DNA of 64,000 bases from Blastocatellia bacterium UBA7656 (GTDB taxonomy: Bacteria > Acidobacteriota > Blastocatellia > UBA7656). The notes beneath the pieces were generated by a model. It worked only from the letters and a program-made list of their open reading frames with translations. It was not told the DNA's origin and made no database searches. Of the stretch, positions 8,855 through 16,674 are shown in pieces. The DNA lies in the NCBI GenBank assembly GCA_002483445.1, contig DLHY01000142.1, positions 1 through 64,000 of the forward strand, read 5' to 3'. Each line of letters opens with the position of its first letter. The first letter of the stretch is position 1. Made by a program: the position numbers and the translations under genes.

Positions 8855-9895
8855 CTATTGAGACACGGTTTCCGAAACTCCCGAAGCCATGTGACGGTCG
8901 ACAGCTTCGGCAATCAACCTCAAGCGATGAGCGAGTTGTTCGAGTTGTTCGGGCAGAAGCGATTGCGCGCCGTCGCACAGAGCGTTTTCAGGATCGTGAT
9001 GAACTTCTATCAATAAGGCGTCCGCCCCTGCCGCGACTGCCGCCTGAGCTACCGGCGCAACCTTGTCCCGTCGGCCAGTCGCGTGGCTCGGATCAGCCAC
9101 TACCGGCAGATGAGAAAGTTTCTTGAAAACAGGAATCGCTGAAACGTCGAAGGTGTTTCTCAGATAAGGCTCGAATGTGCGTATGCCGCGCTCGCACAGC
9201 AGCACTTCATGATTACCGCCCGACATGATGTATTCGGCGGCGAGCAATGTCTCTTCGATAGTAGCCGCAGGGCCGCGCTTGAGCAGTATTGGTTTGTTCA
9301 ATCGACCGATTTCGCGCAGGAGGTTGAAGTTCTGCATGTTGCGCGCGCCTATTTGAAGTATGTCGACGTAACGGATGAAGAGCGGTATCTGCGACGGCTC
9401 CATCACCTCCGATATGACGAGCATATCGAATCGGTCTGCGGCCTGACGCATATACTTCAACCCTTCTTCGCCGAGGCCCTGAAACGAATAAGGCGATGTG
9501 CGCGGCTTGAAGGCCCCACCTCTGAGAATCTTCGCGCCGTTGCGGGCCGCGATTTCGGCTATCGTCATCACCTGATCGCGGCTCTCGATGGTGCAGGGGC
9601 CAGCCATCAATATGACTTCCTCTCCGCCGATTGTGACATCCTTGATTTTTATCTTCGTCCCATCGGGCTTGAATGCTCGGCTTGCGAGTTTGTAGGGCGC
9701 GCTGATGCGATGAACTTCCTTGACGCCTTCAAGCAGTTCTATGTCGCGCGTGTCGACTATGCGCCCGCCGACGGCTCCCAGCACTGTGTGGCGCACGCCT
9801 GTCGAGCGATGTATGTCGAAGCCGAGTCGAACGAGCTTGTCGATCACGCTGGCTATCTGTTCTTCGCTTGCCATCTCTTCCATCACTATAACCAT
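8855..9895 (-). CDS. aroF: 3-deoxy-7-phosphoheptulonate (DAHP) synthase, type I-beta
   Basis: A 346-residue enzyme condensing phosphoenolpyruvate and erythrose 4-phosphate, the first step of aromatic synthesis. Residues 1-75 form the ferredoxin-like regulatory domain (MVIVMEEMASEEQI). The TIM barrel follows with VILMAGPCTIES, GAFKPRTSPYSFQGLG, LLKRGPAATIEE, the metal Cys/His segments LLCERGIRTFEPYLRNTFD and PVVADPSHATGRRD, and LIEVHHDP. GAGGAAAA precedes the ATG. It lies 42 bases after chorismate mutase; the two often work as one allosteric complex in this enzyme type. A heptanucleotide repeat occupies the spacer. Confidence 0.95.
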   Translation of the reverse strand: MVIVMEEMASEEQIASVIDKLVRLGFDIHRSTGVRHTVLGAVGGRIVDTRDIELLEGVKEVHRISAPYKLASRAFKPDGTKIKIKDVTIGGEEVILMAGPCTIESRDQVMTIAEIAARNGAKILRGGAFKPRTSPYSFQGLGEEGLKYMRQAADRFDMLVISEVMEPSQIPLFIRYVDILQIGARNMQNFNLLREIGRLNKPILLKRGPAATIEETLLAAEYIMSGGNHEVLLCERGIRTFEPYLRNTFDVSAIPVFKKLSHLPVVADPSHATGRRDKVAPVAQAAVAAGADALLIEVHHDPENALCDGAQSLLPEQLEQLAHRLRLIAEAVDRHMASGVSETVSQ

Positions 9896-9910
9896 GATTT
9901 TTTCCTCAAA

Positions 9911-9952
9911 AGTCTGGAGTCCAGAGTCTGGAGTCCGTTATTTGGAGTCGTC
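9911..9952. repeat. Heptanucleotide repeat family A (AGTCTGG), copy 2
   Basis: AGTCTGGAGTC units followed by GTTATTTGGAGTCGTC. The block fills the spacer between the chorismate mutase and DAHP synthase genes. Its edge encodes the last residues (DDSK and stop) of chorismate mutase, so the repeat has replaced or extended that gene's 3' end. Confidence 0.85.
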
Positions 9953-10240
9953 GCTTTGGGTCTGCTCGGATTCCTTTTCGACCGTTACGCGCTCGATGCG
10001 GCGCGATTCGTCGATTATTCTTTCGAACAATCTTCTCACTGCTTCGCGGTCGAGCGGGCCACTGTTTAGCTCTAAGACGTGAGCTATGACTTCGACCTCG
10101 CGCGCGGGAGAGTAAATTGCCAGCCCCGCGCGTCGCTTGATGTGGCCTAGCTCGATTGCGCACCGAGCGCGACGGTTGAGCAATTCGATGAGTTGCTCGT
10201 CTATCATATCTATTTCTTTTCGCCAGTCTTCTATGTCCAA
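9938..10240 (-). CDS. Chorismate mutase, AroQ class
   Basis: A 100-residue all-helical AroQ-type mutase converting chorismate to prephenate. DWRKEIDMIDEQLIELLNRRA carries helix 1 with the active-site Arg, IGHIKRR-like ELGHIKRRAG carries the catalytic Lys, and YSPAREVEVI and FERIIDESR complete the fold. The frame extends to a TTG at 10330, but those 30 residues look unlike the family. GGAGG at 10246-10250, five bases before the TTG at 10238-10240, marks the likely start (LDIEDWRK). It is the first enzyme gene of the aromatic operon and lies behind a leader of about 330 bases. The last codons run into a dispersed repeat. Confidence 0.88.
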   Translation of the reverse strand: MDIEDWRKEIDMIDEQLIELLNRRARCAIELGHIKRRAGLAIYSPAREVEVIAHVLELNSGPLDREAVRRLFERIIDESRRIERVTVEKESEQTQSDDSK

Positions 10241-10383
10241 GTGAGCCTCCAAGCCCAGCGCCAATAACGATAGTTTATTCCGGCCCTCGGAGTTGAGCAA
10301 TTCGCAGTTTCGCAGAGTCGTTTCATACAAGGTTCCCCTTTCATCCCCGTTGCAGTTTCGTTGCGCGCAAACCGGGAGAGATA

Positions 10384-10515
10384 TTATGCGCTTTGGTACC
10401 AGTACACGTAGGAGTTATTAAGATTGATGAGAACTGTGGCAGGCTGATTGATCGAAACGAATTTTTCCGCCCCATACCCATCGCAGTGATAGCTCTGACC
10501 GTGCCTGACGATCAT
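10384..10515 (-). CDS. Small leader ORF upstream of aromatic operon, aromatic-rich C-terminus
   Basis: A 43-residue frame (54 if the ATG at 10548 is used) lying between the promoter at 10575-10603 and chorismate mutase. CGGAG stands five bases before the ATG at 10515. The peptide ends NNSYVYWYQSA: three Tyr and one Trp within four residues of one another, just before the stop. Position, signals and residue bias suggest a regulatory leader peptide sensing aromatic aminoacyl-tRNA. It could also be a small protein of other function. It has no recognisable homologue to me and is longer than classical attenuator peptides. Confidence 0.45.
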   Translation of the reverse strand: MIVRHGQSYHCDGYGAEKFVSINQPATVLINLNNSYVYWYQSA

Positions 10516-10574
10516 CGCTACTCCGCTGATGTTGGGTTTGCTTATCATTCCGTAACCTCGATGCAAACGCTTGC

Positions 10575-10603
10575 AGTATAGGCTGGGTCTGACGGGCTGT
10601 CAA
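10575..10603 (-). promoter_or_regulatory. Sigma-70 promoter of the aromatic operon
   Basis: On the minus strand TTGACA (10598-10603), a 17-base spacer and TATACT (10575-10580) form a near-consensus promoter, the best seen in the window. It begins just inside the gap after the TraB-like gene and reads toward the leader ORF, chorismate mutase, aroF, Uma2 and tyrA. The predicted leader is about 330 nt before chorismate mutase. Confidence 0.75.
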
Positions 10604-10610
10604 TTCGAGC

Positions 10611-11306
10611 TTATTGATCGAAGACTCGAATCCACTCTGAATCAACTATCTGATAGTTTTTCTGATCAAGAAGGAATCGCAGCAGATTTCTCATGTGTCT
10701 GGCTCCATAAACTATTCCAACTGTTCCGCTGCGCCCGGACTCAAGCAGCGACTCGATATGTCTGATGATCGCCTGATCGCGATCATCTATCAGCAGACGG
10801 TCGAGCTTATCAAAGGTTTCATCGTAATCGAGTATTTCGTCGCGAGAAGGCAGGTCATCCATCGCGAGGTTTTCAGCCAGAGTTTCTCTGGTGCCGAAGA
10901 GGAAAAGGTAAGCCATGTAAAACGGGAGCAGCGAGAACAACAGCATCCTTACTGCGACAGGAAGGCGACTCCATTGCTCATCAAATGTTGCGCCATCGAT
11001 ATCGGCATTGATTACTTTTGATGAAAGGTCGGAAAATTTCAAAGCCTCCTGCTGTGTTACCAGATCGATTCTTTTTACACGCCTGATAATTTTGTAAGAA
11101 GAAGCGAGCAGCCAGACGCGCTTTGAATTGACTCCCTCCGCAAGAATGTAATCGCACTCCTGAAGCTTCTTGCGAACCTGATCGTAAAATGATTGAGTGC
11201 CGACATGCACCATCGGAAAAAGGACGAATTCCATTTCGCCCCTTTTCCTCCTCAGCCGATAAACAGCAGACCGGACACCCGCGATGCTTTTCTCGATTAT
11301 CTGCAT
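10611..11306 (-). CDS. TraB/GumN (PrgY, Tiki-like) family protein
   Basis: A 231-residue protein with the N-terminal FVLFPMVHVGTQSFYDQV motif and the ILAEGV strand typical of the TraB/PrgY/Tiki metalloprotease-like superfamily. The C-terminal VGIVYGARHMRNLLRFL is the GxxH segment. Between them a hydrophobic stretch MLLFSLLPFYMAYLFLFG (about 118-135) could be a membrane segment. Some family members cleave peptides, but the role here is unknown. It lies immediately upstream of the aromatic operon promoter. Confidence 0.8.
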   Translation of the reverse strand: MQIIEKSIAGVRSAVYRLRRKRGEMEFVLFPMVHVGTQSFYDQVRKKLQECDYILAEGVNSKRVWLLASSYKIIRRVKRIDLVTQQEALKFSDLSSKVINADIDGATFDEQWSRLPVAVRMLLFSLLPFYMAYLFLFGTRETLAENLAMDDLPSRDEILDYDETFDKLDRLLIDDRDQAIIRHIESLLESGRSGTVGIVYGARHMRNLLRFLLDQKNYQIVDSEWIRVFDQ

Positions 11307-11370
11307 ACGGACACTAAAACGCTCGTGAGCGCGATTGCCTGACAGTTTCTTTGATTATCAGATTTCGGTT

Positions 11371-11838
11371 TTATCTTTGAGGATGGCTCGCGCCGAGTTT
11401 TTCAATCGCCTGCTTTATCGCCGCTCGCGTCTGGATGGCCTCTTCGATCTCAAGTCGGCGGTTCAATTTTTCAATCGCTCGCGGATCGCCCAATTCTCTG
11501 AGCGCGTGAACCGCAGCCGTGCGAACCGCGGGCTGGCTGTCTTCGAGAGTCGAAACCAATGCTGAAAACATTCGCTCGTCTTTCTGTCCCGACCGGCAAA
11601 GCGCGGAAATTTCTTCCGCTGCGCGCTGACGCGAAAAGGGCGATAGGTCTGAAAGAGAATCAAGCAGACTGAGCAAGCGAGTGTCCCGCTCGACGGGGCG
11701 TTCCATCTCGCCGCTTTCTTCCACAGCATAGCCGCGCCGCTTGAGATAGAGCTTTTCATTGCGACTGAGCGCGCGCTCGCCGCTCAGGTACCAAAGGATG
11801 ATCGCCGCGATAACAATGCCGATGATGAGGAAAGGCAT
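11371..11838 (-). CDS. Membrane-anchored HEAT-repeat protein
   Basis: 155 residues. An N-terminal membrane anchor (FLIIGIVIAAIILWYL) is followed by two to three HEAT-type helical hairpins (LSPFSRQRAAEEISALCR, SQPAVRTAAVHALRELGDPRAIEKLN) that serve as a protein-binding scaffold. The open frame extends to 11922, but those extra codons (DKGQGTNDKRE) come from a heptanucleotide repeat, so the start is MPFLIIG at 11838. It lies after the PBP1A gene and may be co-transcribed with it. The partner is unknown. Confidence 0.8.
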   Translation of the reverse strand: MPFLIIGIVIAAIILWYLSGERALSRNEKLYLKRRGYAVEESGEMERPVERDTRLLSLLDSLSDLSPFSRQRAAEEISALCRSGQKDERMFSALVSTLEDSQPAVRTAAVHALRELGDPRAIEKLNRRLEIEEAIQTRAAIKQAIEKLGASHPQR

Positions 11839-11843
11839 TTCTC

Positions 11844-11914
11844 TTTTGTCATTCGTCCCTTGTCCTTTGTCCTTTGTCGTGCGCGCATAACAAATGACAA
11901 ATGACAAAGGACAA
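11844..11914. repeat. Inverted heptanucleotide repeat family C (TTTGTCC)
   Basis: The left arm has period-7 units of the TTTGTCC type (11846-11878). The right arm, ACAAATGACAAATGACAAAGG (part, 11889-11912), is their approximate complement. The block could fold into a long imperfect hairpin between the PBP1A stop and the HEAT gene ribosome binding site. It closely resembles the short tandemly repeated repetitive elements described in cyanobacteria. Confidence 0.8.
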
Positions 11915-14428
11915 CTATCCATTTTTACCGCGCTTCTTTTTTTCCGGCTCGACGGGTGGCAATGGCAGGGGACGACGGCGCGGAGGAAGAGGAACTATAT
12001 CCGTTCGCTTGTCTTCCCGCCTGTCTTCCGTTTTTGGAGGCTTGCGCTCGGCGGGCTTCTTCGTTTCCTCTTCATCGTCCTTGACTGCCTTCTTTGCTTT
12101 GTCCGAGGTTTCGTCCGTTGCGATAGTCTCGGCTTCTTCGGCTGCTATCTTCGCCATCTGCCGCTCGGTCTCGGCGCGTCGGGCGAGTATCTCGCGGTCT
12201 GGCGGCGGAGCCTTTGGGAATTGATCGCTCGGCTTGTCCTTGAGGAACTTCTCCATGAACTGAATCCACATCGGAAGCGCCGCGACCGACCCGGCTTCGC
12301 CCTGCCCCAGGGTGCGCTTCTGACCGGGAAAACCTATCCATACGCCCGATGTGTAAGTCGGCGTATAGCCGATGAACCAGGCGTCTGTGAAATCGTTGAC
12401 CGTGCCAGTCTTGCCGCAGATCGTTCTCTTTGCAAGTTCCTTGTTCGACTGAATAGAACCGGCTGTTCCGCCCGTCACCACCCCGCGCATCATGCTCTGC
12501 ATCTGCGCGGCCACATAGGGCGAGACGACTTTATGCGAAGCTACATCCCACCTGAGTATTTCATTGCCGTCCGCGTCGGTCACGTTCTTGATCAGATGAG
12601 GCTCTACTCTCACGCCCTGATTTGAAAACGCCGAATAGGCGCTGACCATATCCAGCAGCGGCTCTTCCGTAGCGCCGAGGGCCGAAGGAAGAACGCGCTT
12701 CATGGGATTGGGCAATCCGAATCGCTTGACTATCTCCGCCCCCTTGTCGACTCCTACGAGCGCCAGCAATCGCACCGCAACAACGTTGAGCGATTGTTGC
12801 AAAGCCGAGCGCATAGGCATCGCCCCTCCGCCCGCCGAGCCGTCGTAATTGGCGGGCGACCAGCCCGTGCCGGGATCGACGTAAGGAGCCGCGCTCACTG
12901 TGCTATCGGGCGTGAGTCCTCTTTCGAGGGCTGCTGCGTAGATGAAAGGCTTGAAGGTAGAGCCGGTCTGACGTTCGGCCTGAGTCGCATTGTTGAATTT
13001 ATGCACAGAGAAGTCATAGCCGCCGACCATCGCCTTGACTTCGCCGGTCTTCGAATCCAGGCAGATGAGCGCGCCATCGACTGCGGGAACCTGATCGAGC
13101 GTGACATCGAGTTTCTTGTTGGGATTATCGGCCTTGACGATTTTGAACACGGCCAGATCGCCGCGCTTGAGCAGTCTCAGCGGCGACCCCCCGGCCCATC
13201 TGGTCTGCTCTTCGGTTAGCTGCGCGTGATAATCTCCGAATCGAATATCCGCGCCTGATGGGTTCACATTCATCACAAGTCCGAAGATGTACTCGCCCGG
13301 AACATAATCGCCGAGCCAGTCAGCGTGCTGAAAAAGATTCAGGTCGTTGGCCAGCTTCGCTTCCAGAACGTTCGTGAGTTTCCCTCTCCATCTCTTGCCA
13401 TGCCTGTCCTGATATGAATGCACTCCGCGGCGAACCGCGCGGACGGCTTCGCGCTGCGCTCGCGGGTCAATCGTCGTGTAGATGTTCATTCCGCCCGTCT
13501 GAGTCTGCCGCGTCCCGAAAGTGTCCTCGGCCTGCTGCCGGACTTCTTCGACGAAATAACCGAATATGGAATTGTTGTTGTTCTGCTGAGTCGAGAGGTT
13601 GAGATTTATCTTCGCCCCCCGCGCCCGCTGGTATTCGTCCTCGTTGATATAGCCGACTTCGCGCATACGATAAAGCACGATGTTGCGGCGGTCGAGAGCC
13701 GCTTTTTCATTTCGCGTCGGAGCGTACTCGCTCGGTCGTTGAGGAAGACCGGCGAGCATGGCGCATTCTTCGAGCGAGAGGTCTTTGAGCGATTTCGAAA
13801 AATAGACCTGCGCGCCCGCCTCGAATCCATACGCGCCATTGCCGAGGAAAATCTGATTGCAGTACATCTCCATTATCTGCTCTTTGGTGAACGTGCGCTC
13901 GATTTGCAAGGCGAGCAGAATCTCTTTGACCTTTCGCGTGTAGGTTTTTTCGGGAGAGAGGAAGAGCGCGCGGGCGAGTTGTTGAGTCAGCGTCGAAGCG
14001 CCCTCAGCTTTGCGACCTGTGGTGACGTTTTTGAAAGCGGCGACTGTCAGCCGAATCGGATCGATGCCGATGTGCTGAAAGAATCGGTCGTCTTCTATTG
14101 CCCAGATAGCCTGCTTCATGCGATCAGGAATCTGATCATAGGTGACCGGTATTCGGCGCTCGACTGAAAATTCGCCGATGACGGTTTTCTGATCATCGGC
14201 GTAGACCCGCGTGACGAGGTTGGGTCGGTAGTTGGCAAGACCGGCGACTTCCTGCGCTTCCTGAGTCATGCTGGCCTGATAGGCGACCGTCGCGCCGAAC
14301 ATCATGCCTGCGATGACCGAAAGGGCGACCAGAGCCAGAAAGGTGTACTGGCGAAAGAAAGCCTGCAACCAGTTCGGCGAGCGACGCATTGCGCTGATGT
14401 TCGTGCGGGTTTTATTGAAGATGCCCAT
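11915..14428 (-). CDS. Penicillin-binding protein 1A (bifunctional transglycosylase/transpeptidase)
   Basis: About 837 residues building peptidoglycan at the inner membrane. It has a short cytoplasmic N-terminus, one membrane anchor (FLALVALSVIAGMMFGATV), a GT51 domain with the catalytic Glu in AIEDDRFFQHIGID and with GASTLTQQLARALFL, then an OB-like insertion. The transpeptidase has RQTGSTFKPF (nucleophile in STFK), QQSLN and CGKTGTVNDF. The tail (about the last 100 residues) is charged, with Lys/Arg/Pro-rich repeats and a PLPPRRRPLPLPP stretch, and is probably disordered. The frame is open to 14536, but CGGAG eight bases before the ATG at 14428 (MGIFNKTRTN) fixes the start. Confidence 0.95.
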   Translation of the reverse strand: MGIFNKTRTNISAMRRSPNWLQAFFRQYTFLALVALSVIAGMMFGATVAYQASMTQEAQEVAGLANYRPNLVTRVYADDQKTVIGEFSVERRIPVTYDQIPDRMKQAIWAIEDDRFFQHIGIDPIRLTVAAFKNVTTGRKAEGASTLTQQLARALFLSPEKTYTRKVKEILLALQIERTFTKEQIMEMYCNQIFLGNGAYGFEAGAQVYFSKSLKDLSLEECAMLAGLPQRPSEYAPTRNEKAALDRRNIVLYRMREVGYINEDEYQRARGAKINLNLSTQQNNNNSIFGYFVEEVRQQAEDTFGTRQTQTGGMNIYTTIDPRAQREAVRAVRRGVHSYQDRHGKRWRGKLTNVLEAKLANDLNLFQHADWLGDYVPGEYIFGLVMNVNPSGADIRFGDYHAQLTEEQTRWAGGSPLRLLKRGDLAVFKIVKADNPNKKLDVTLDQVPAVDGALICLDSKTGEVKAMVGGYDFSVHKFNNATQAERQTGSTFKPFIYAAALERGLTPDSTVSAAPYVDPGTGWSPANYDGSAGGGAMPMRSALQQSLNVVAVRLLALVGVDKGAEIVKRFGLPNPMKRVLPSALGATEEPLLDMVSAYSAFSNQGVRVEPHLIKNVTDADGNEILRWDVASHKVVSPYVAAQMQSMMRGVVTGGTAGSIQSNKELAKRTICGKTGTVNDFTDAWFIGYTPTYTSGVWIGFPGQKRTLGQGEAGSVAALPMWIQFMEKFLKDKPSDQFPKAPPPDREILARRAETERQMAKIAAEEAETIATDETSDKAKKAVKDDEEETKKPAERKPPKTEDRREDKRTDIVPLPPRRRPLPLPPVEPEKKKRGKNG

Positions 14429-14654
14429 AGATGACTCCGATCTTTGAGGAGCGAACCGCCGGTTCACCCGTTTCAGCAAGCCCTCGACTTGCGCTTGGTT
14501 ACTAATCCCCGGACTTCGAGGATAAAGCACCGTCACAGTTCTTGTAAAGAGATGCGGCTTTCGATGCCCGGATCAGGGCGCAGGTTTGATCGCAACAAAA
14601 AAGCAAATATTGATAGGGTGGCAGGATCGATCAGCGATACGCCGGACGCGGCCT

Positions 14655-15764
14655 TTAGCCTGATTCTGTCTCGCTCCCGGCTTCCTTCACGCCCCCTGCT
14701 TCCTCGCGCCAGCGCGCGCGCCAATCAGAAGTCTCGCGCCAGATCATGCGAAATATCGCTGTCGATACGGCCAGTATTACAGGCCCGACGAACAGTCCTA
14801 AGAAACCGAACGCCTGCACGCCGCCGAATATGGCCAGAAACACCATAAGCGGATGCATACTCACCTGCCCGCTCATCAGCATCGGTCGCAGGAAATTATC
14901 AATCGTTCCCACAACGCCCGCTCCCCACGCAATCAAAACTATCGCCTGCCACGTGTGACCGATAGCGAAAAGATATATCGCAGACGGAAGCCACACCACC
15001 GTCGCTCCCACAAGCGGTATCAATGCAAACACCGATGCGACCACTCCCCACAATACAGCCGACCGAATGCCGAAGACCCAAAGCGCAAAGCCCGTCAAAG
15101 TCCCCTGAACCAGAGCCACTACAACTCCGCCGTACACTGTTGCCATGATCGTCTTTTCAATACCCGTGAAAAGCTCTTCAACCTGCGCGGGACTGAGCGG
15201 AAGCACCGCGGCGGCGCGACGGCGAATCAAGCGGCCTTCGCGGAACAAAAAGAACAGCACGAACAGCGTGATGATAGTATTGATCAGAAAAGACGCCACG
15301 TTGCCGATTACGATGCGAGCTTCCGCGATCAGAAACGAGCTTATCTGCTGAAGCCTGCCCGACAGCCATGCTTTCGCGTCGAAATTTGAAAGATCGATAT
15401 ACTGACTGAGCCAGCCCTTAGCTCCTTCCATCAGATTCGTGAAGTAAGGGTTGAGGCCGCCGCTCTCTTCGCTCTTTTCGTTGAGGTAATCGATCAGTCC
15501 GGCGACTTCTTTTGAAATCGCAAGGCTGATGAGAGTCACCGGAACGACGATGATCAGTATGACGAGAATAGTCGATATCATCGCTGCGAGGCCGGGTCGT
15601 CGCACCCTTTTCTGCACCCTCGCATGTACGGGATAAAAAATTACGGCGATGACCGTAGCCGATATGAGCGGGCGCGCGAAGCGACCGAACAAAATGATGC
15701 ACAACCCAAGAGCTATAGCAGCAAGCACAAGAAGGAAGATCATCGTTACGCGCTTTTTAGTCAT
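14655..15764 (-). CDS. AI-2E family transporter (PerM/UPF0118)
   Basis: A 369-residue polytopic membrane protein with about seven to eight hydrophobic segments: two at the N-terminus, then a soluble amphipathic region (LIDYLNEKSEESGGLNPYF), then the TM cluster ending with LGLFVGPVILAVSTAIF. The GVVGTIDNFLRPML motif is diagnostic of the family. Members export small molecules or ions; AI-2 export was proposed for only one of them, so the substrate is open. AAAGG precedes the ATG. Confidence 0.9.
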   Translation of the reverse strand: MTKKRVTMIFLLVLAAIALGLCIILFGRFARPLISATVIAVIFYPVHARVQKRVRRPGLAAMISTILVILIIVVPVTLISLAISKEVAGLIDYLNEKSEESGGLNPYFTNLMEGAKGWLSQYIDLSNFDAKAWLSGRLQQISSFLIAEARIVIGNVASFLINTIITLFVLFFLFREGRLIRRRAAAVLPLSPAQVEELFTGIEKTIMATVYGGVVVALVQGTLTGFALWVFGIRSAVLWGVVASVFALIPLVGATVVWLPSAIYLFAIGHTWQAIVLIAWGAGVVGTIDNFLRPMLMSGQVSMHPLMVFLAIFGGVQAFGFLGLFVGPVILAVSTAIFRMIWRETSDWRARWREEAGGVKEAGSETESG

Positions 15765-16155
15765 ACCCTTTACCTCGGCCTGCTAATCTACAATTCGGTT
15801 CAGTAGCCGTCAACCACAGAGTCGGCAGGGCGATTTAATTCTTCGCTGGAGAGGGTCGAAGAGAAAACCACAGATGAACACCGATGGACACAGATAGAGA
15901 AGACTCACGAAGATTCTGATTGGTTTTTTCTTCCCCATATTATCCGTGTTTATCTGTGTTTATCTGTGGTTCCTCCCTTTCTGCCGAAAAATTAACGGCC
16001 CTACAGCGTCGGACTTCGATCATTCGCCTGACAAAAACGACATCTTGACGCGGCTCATTCCACTAAAGCAGGATTCCTCTTCGACGGCGTAATGTTTTTC
16101 AGGATAGCGCCCCTCATTGATGAGACCGGAAACCGGCGAGCGAAAGGAGTGAGCG
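15765..16155. repeat. Gene-free 390 bp with inverted CACAGAT-type repeat (15864-15973)
   Basis: No credible ORF. Bases 15866-15896 read ACCACAGATGAACACCGATG and onward; bases 15950-15973 carry the complement (TATCTGTGTTTATCTGTGGT). They are separated by about 55 bases rich in T, so a long stem-loop is possible. Unit spacing is about ten bases rather than seven. This word family is widespread in environmental genomes. The rest, up to 16155, shows nothing beyond the ribosome binding site of the next gene. Confidence 0.75.
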
Positions 16156-16671
16156 ATGAAAAGATGTTCGAGGTGCGGCCAATTGAACGATGCCGGATCG
16201 GCTTTTTGCGAACAGTGCCGCCAGCCTTTTCCACAAGGAGTCAATCACGCGGGATATCTGGCCACGGCTCATCGCGTTTACGGATGCTTTTCGCTGCTTC
16301 TGGTGCTGGGCGCGATGCTGGGCGAGGTCATCTTCCTGATATCTTTCAGGCACACGTTGCTGCGATTCCTGGAAGAGATATTGAAAGAATTGTTCGACCT
16401 CGATGTATCGCTGGTTCAGATGGGGCCTTTGATCTTAGGATTGATAATACTGTTGATCACGGCGATGATTGGAGCGCTTTTCACGCTCCCGTTTTTCGCC
16501 ACCGCTCGCGCGATTCGCCGCAACAAACCGTGGCTGAAACTTGCGGGAGTGATTTCCGTACTCGTCTCGATTATGGCTTTCCCGTTCGGCACGGCCCTGA
16601 GCTTTTACACTCTCTGGTACATATTCGCCGGGCCGGGCAGCCGCCCTGCGCTTCAGCAGAGTGATCGTTGA
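16156..16671 (+). CDS. Zinc-ribbon membrane protein
   Basis: 171 residues. The N-terminal zinc ribbon is CSRCGQLNDAGSAFCEQC (4-21), the zinc-ribbon type found on many bacterial membrane proteins. Three hydrophobic segments follow (about 40-63, 88-112 and 124-152). AGGAG precedes the ATG. No catalytic motif is visible. It is convergent with topA, leaving only 3 bases between stop codons. Function unknown; a sensor or scaffold role would be a guess. Confidence 0.8.
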   Translation: MKRCSRCGQLNDAGSAFCEQCRQPFPQGVNHAGYLATAHRVYGCFSLLLVLGAMLGEVIFLISFRHTLLRFLEEILKELFDLDVSLVQMGPLILGLIILLITAMIGALFTLPFFATARAIRRNKPWLKLAGVISVLVSIMAFPFGTALSFYTLWYIFAGPGSRPALQQSDR

Positions 16672-16674
16672 TCT

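Noticed and set aside
11838..11922. 28-residue N-terminal extension of the HEAT protein
   Set aside because: The extension is translated repeat (DKGQGTNDKRE); the signal anchor starts at 11838.
15864..15973. Rho-independent terminator of the AI-2E gene
   Set aside because: The hairpin lies upstream of that gene's start, not after its stop, and matches a dispersed repeat word instead.
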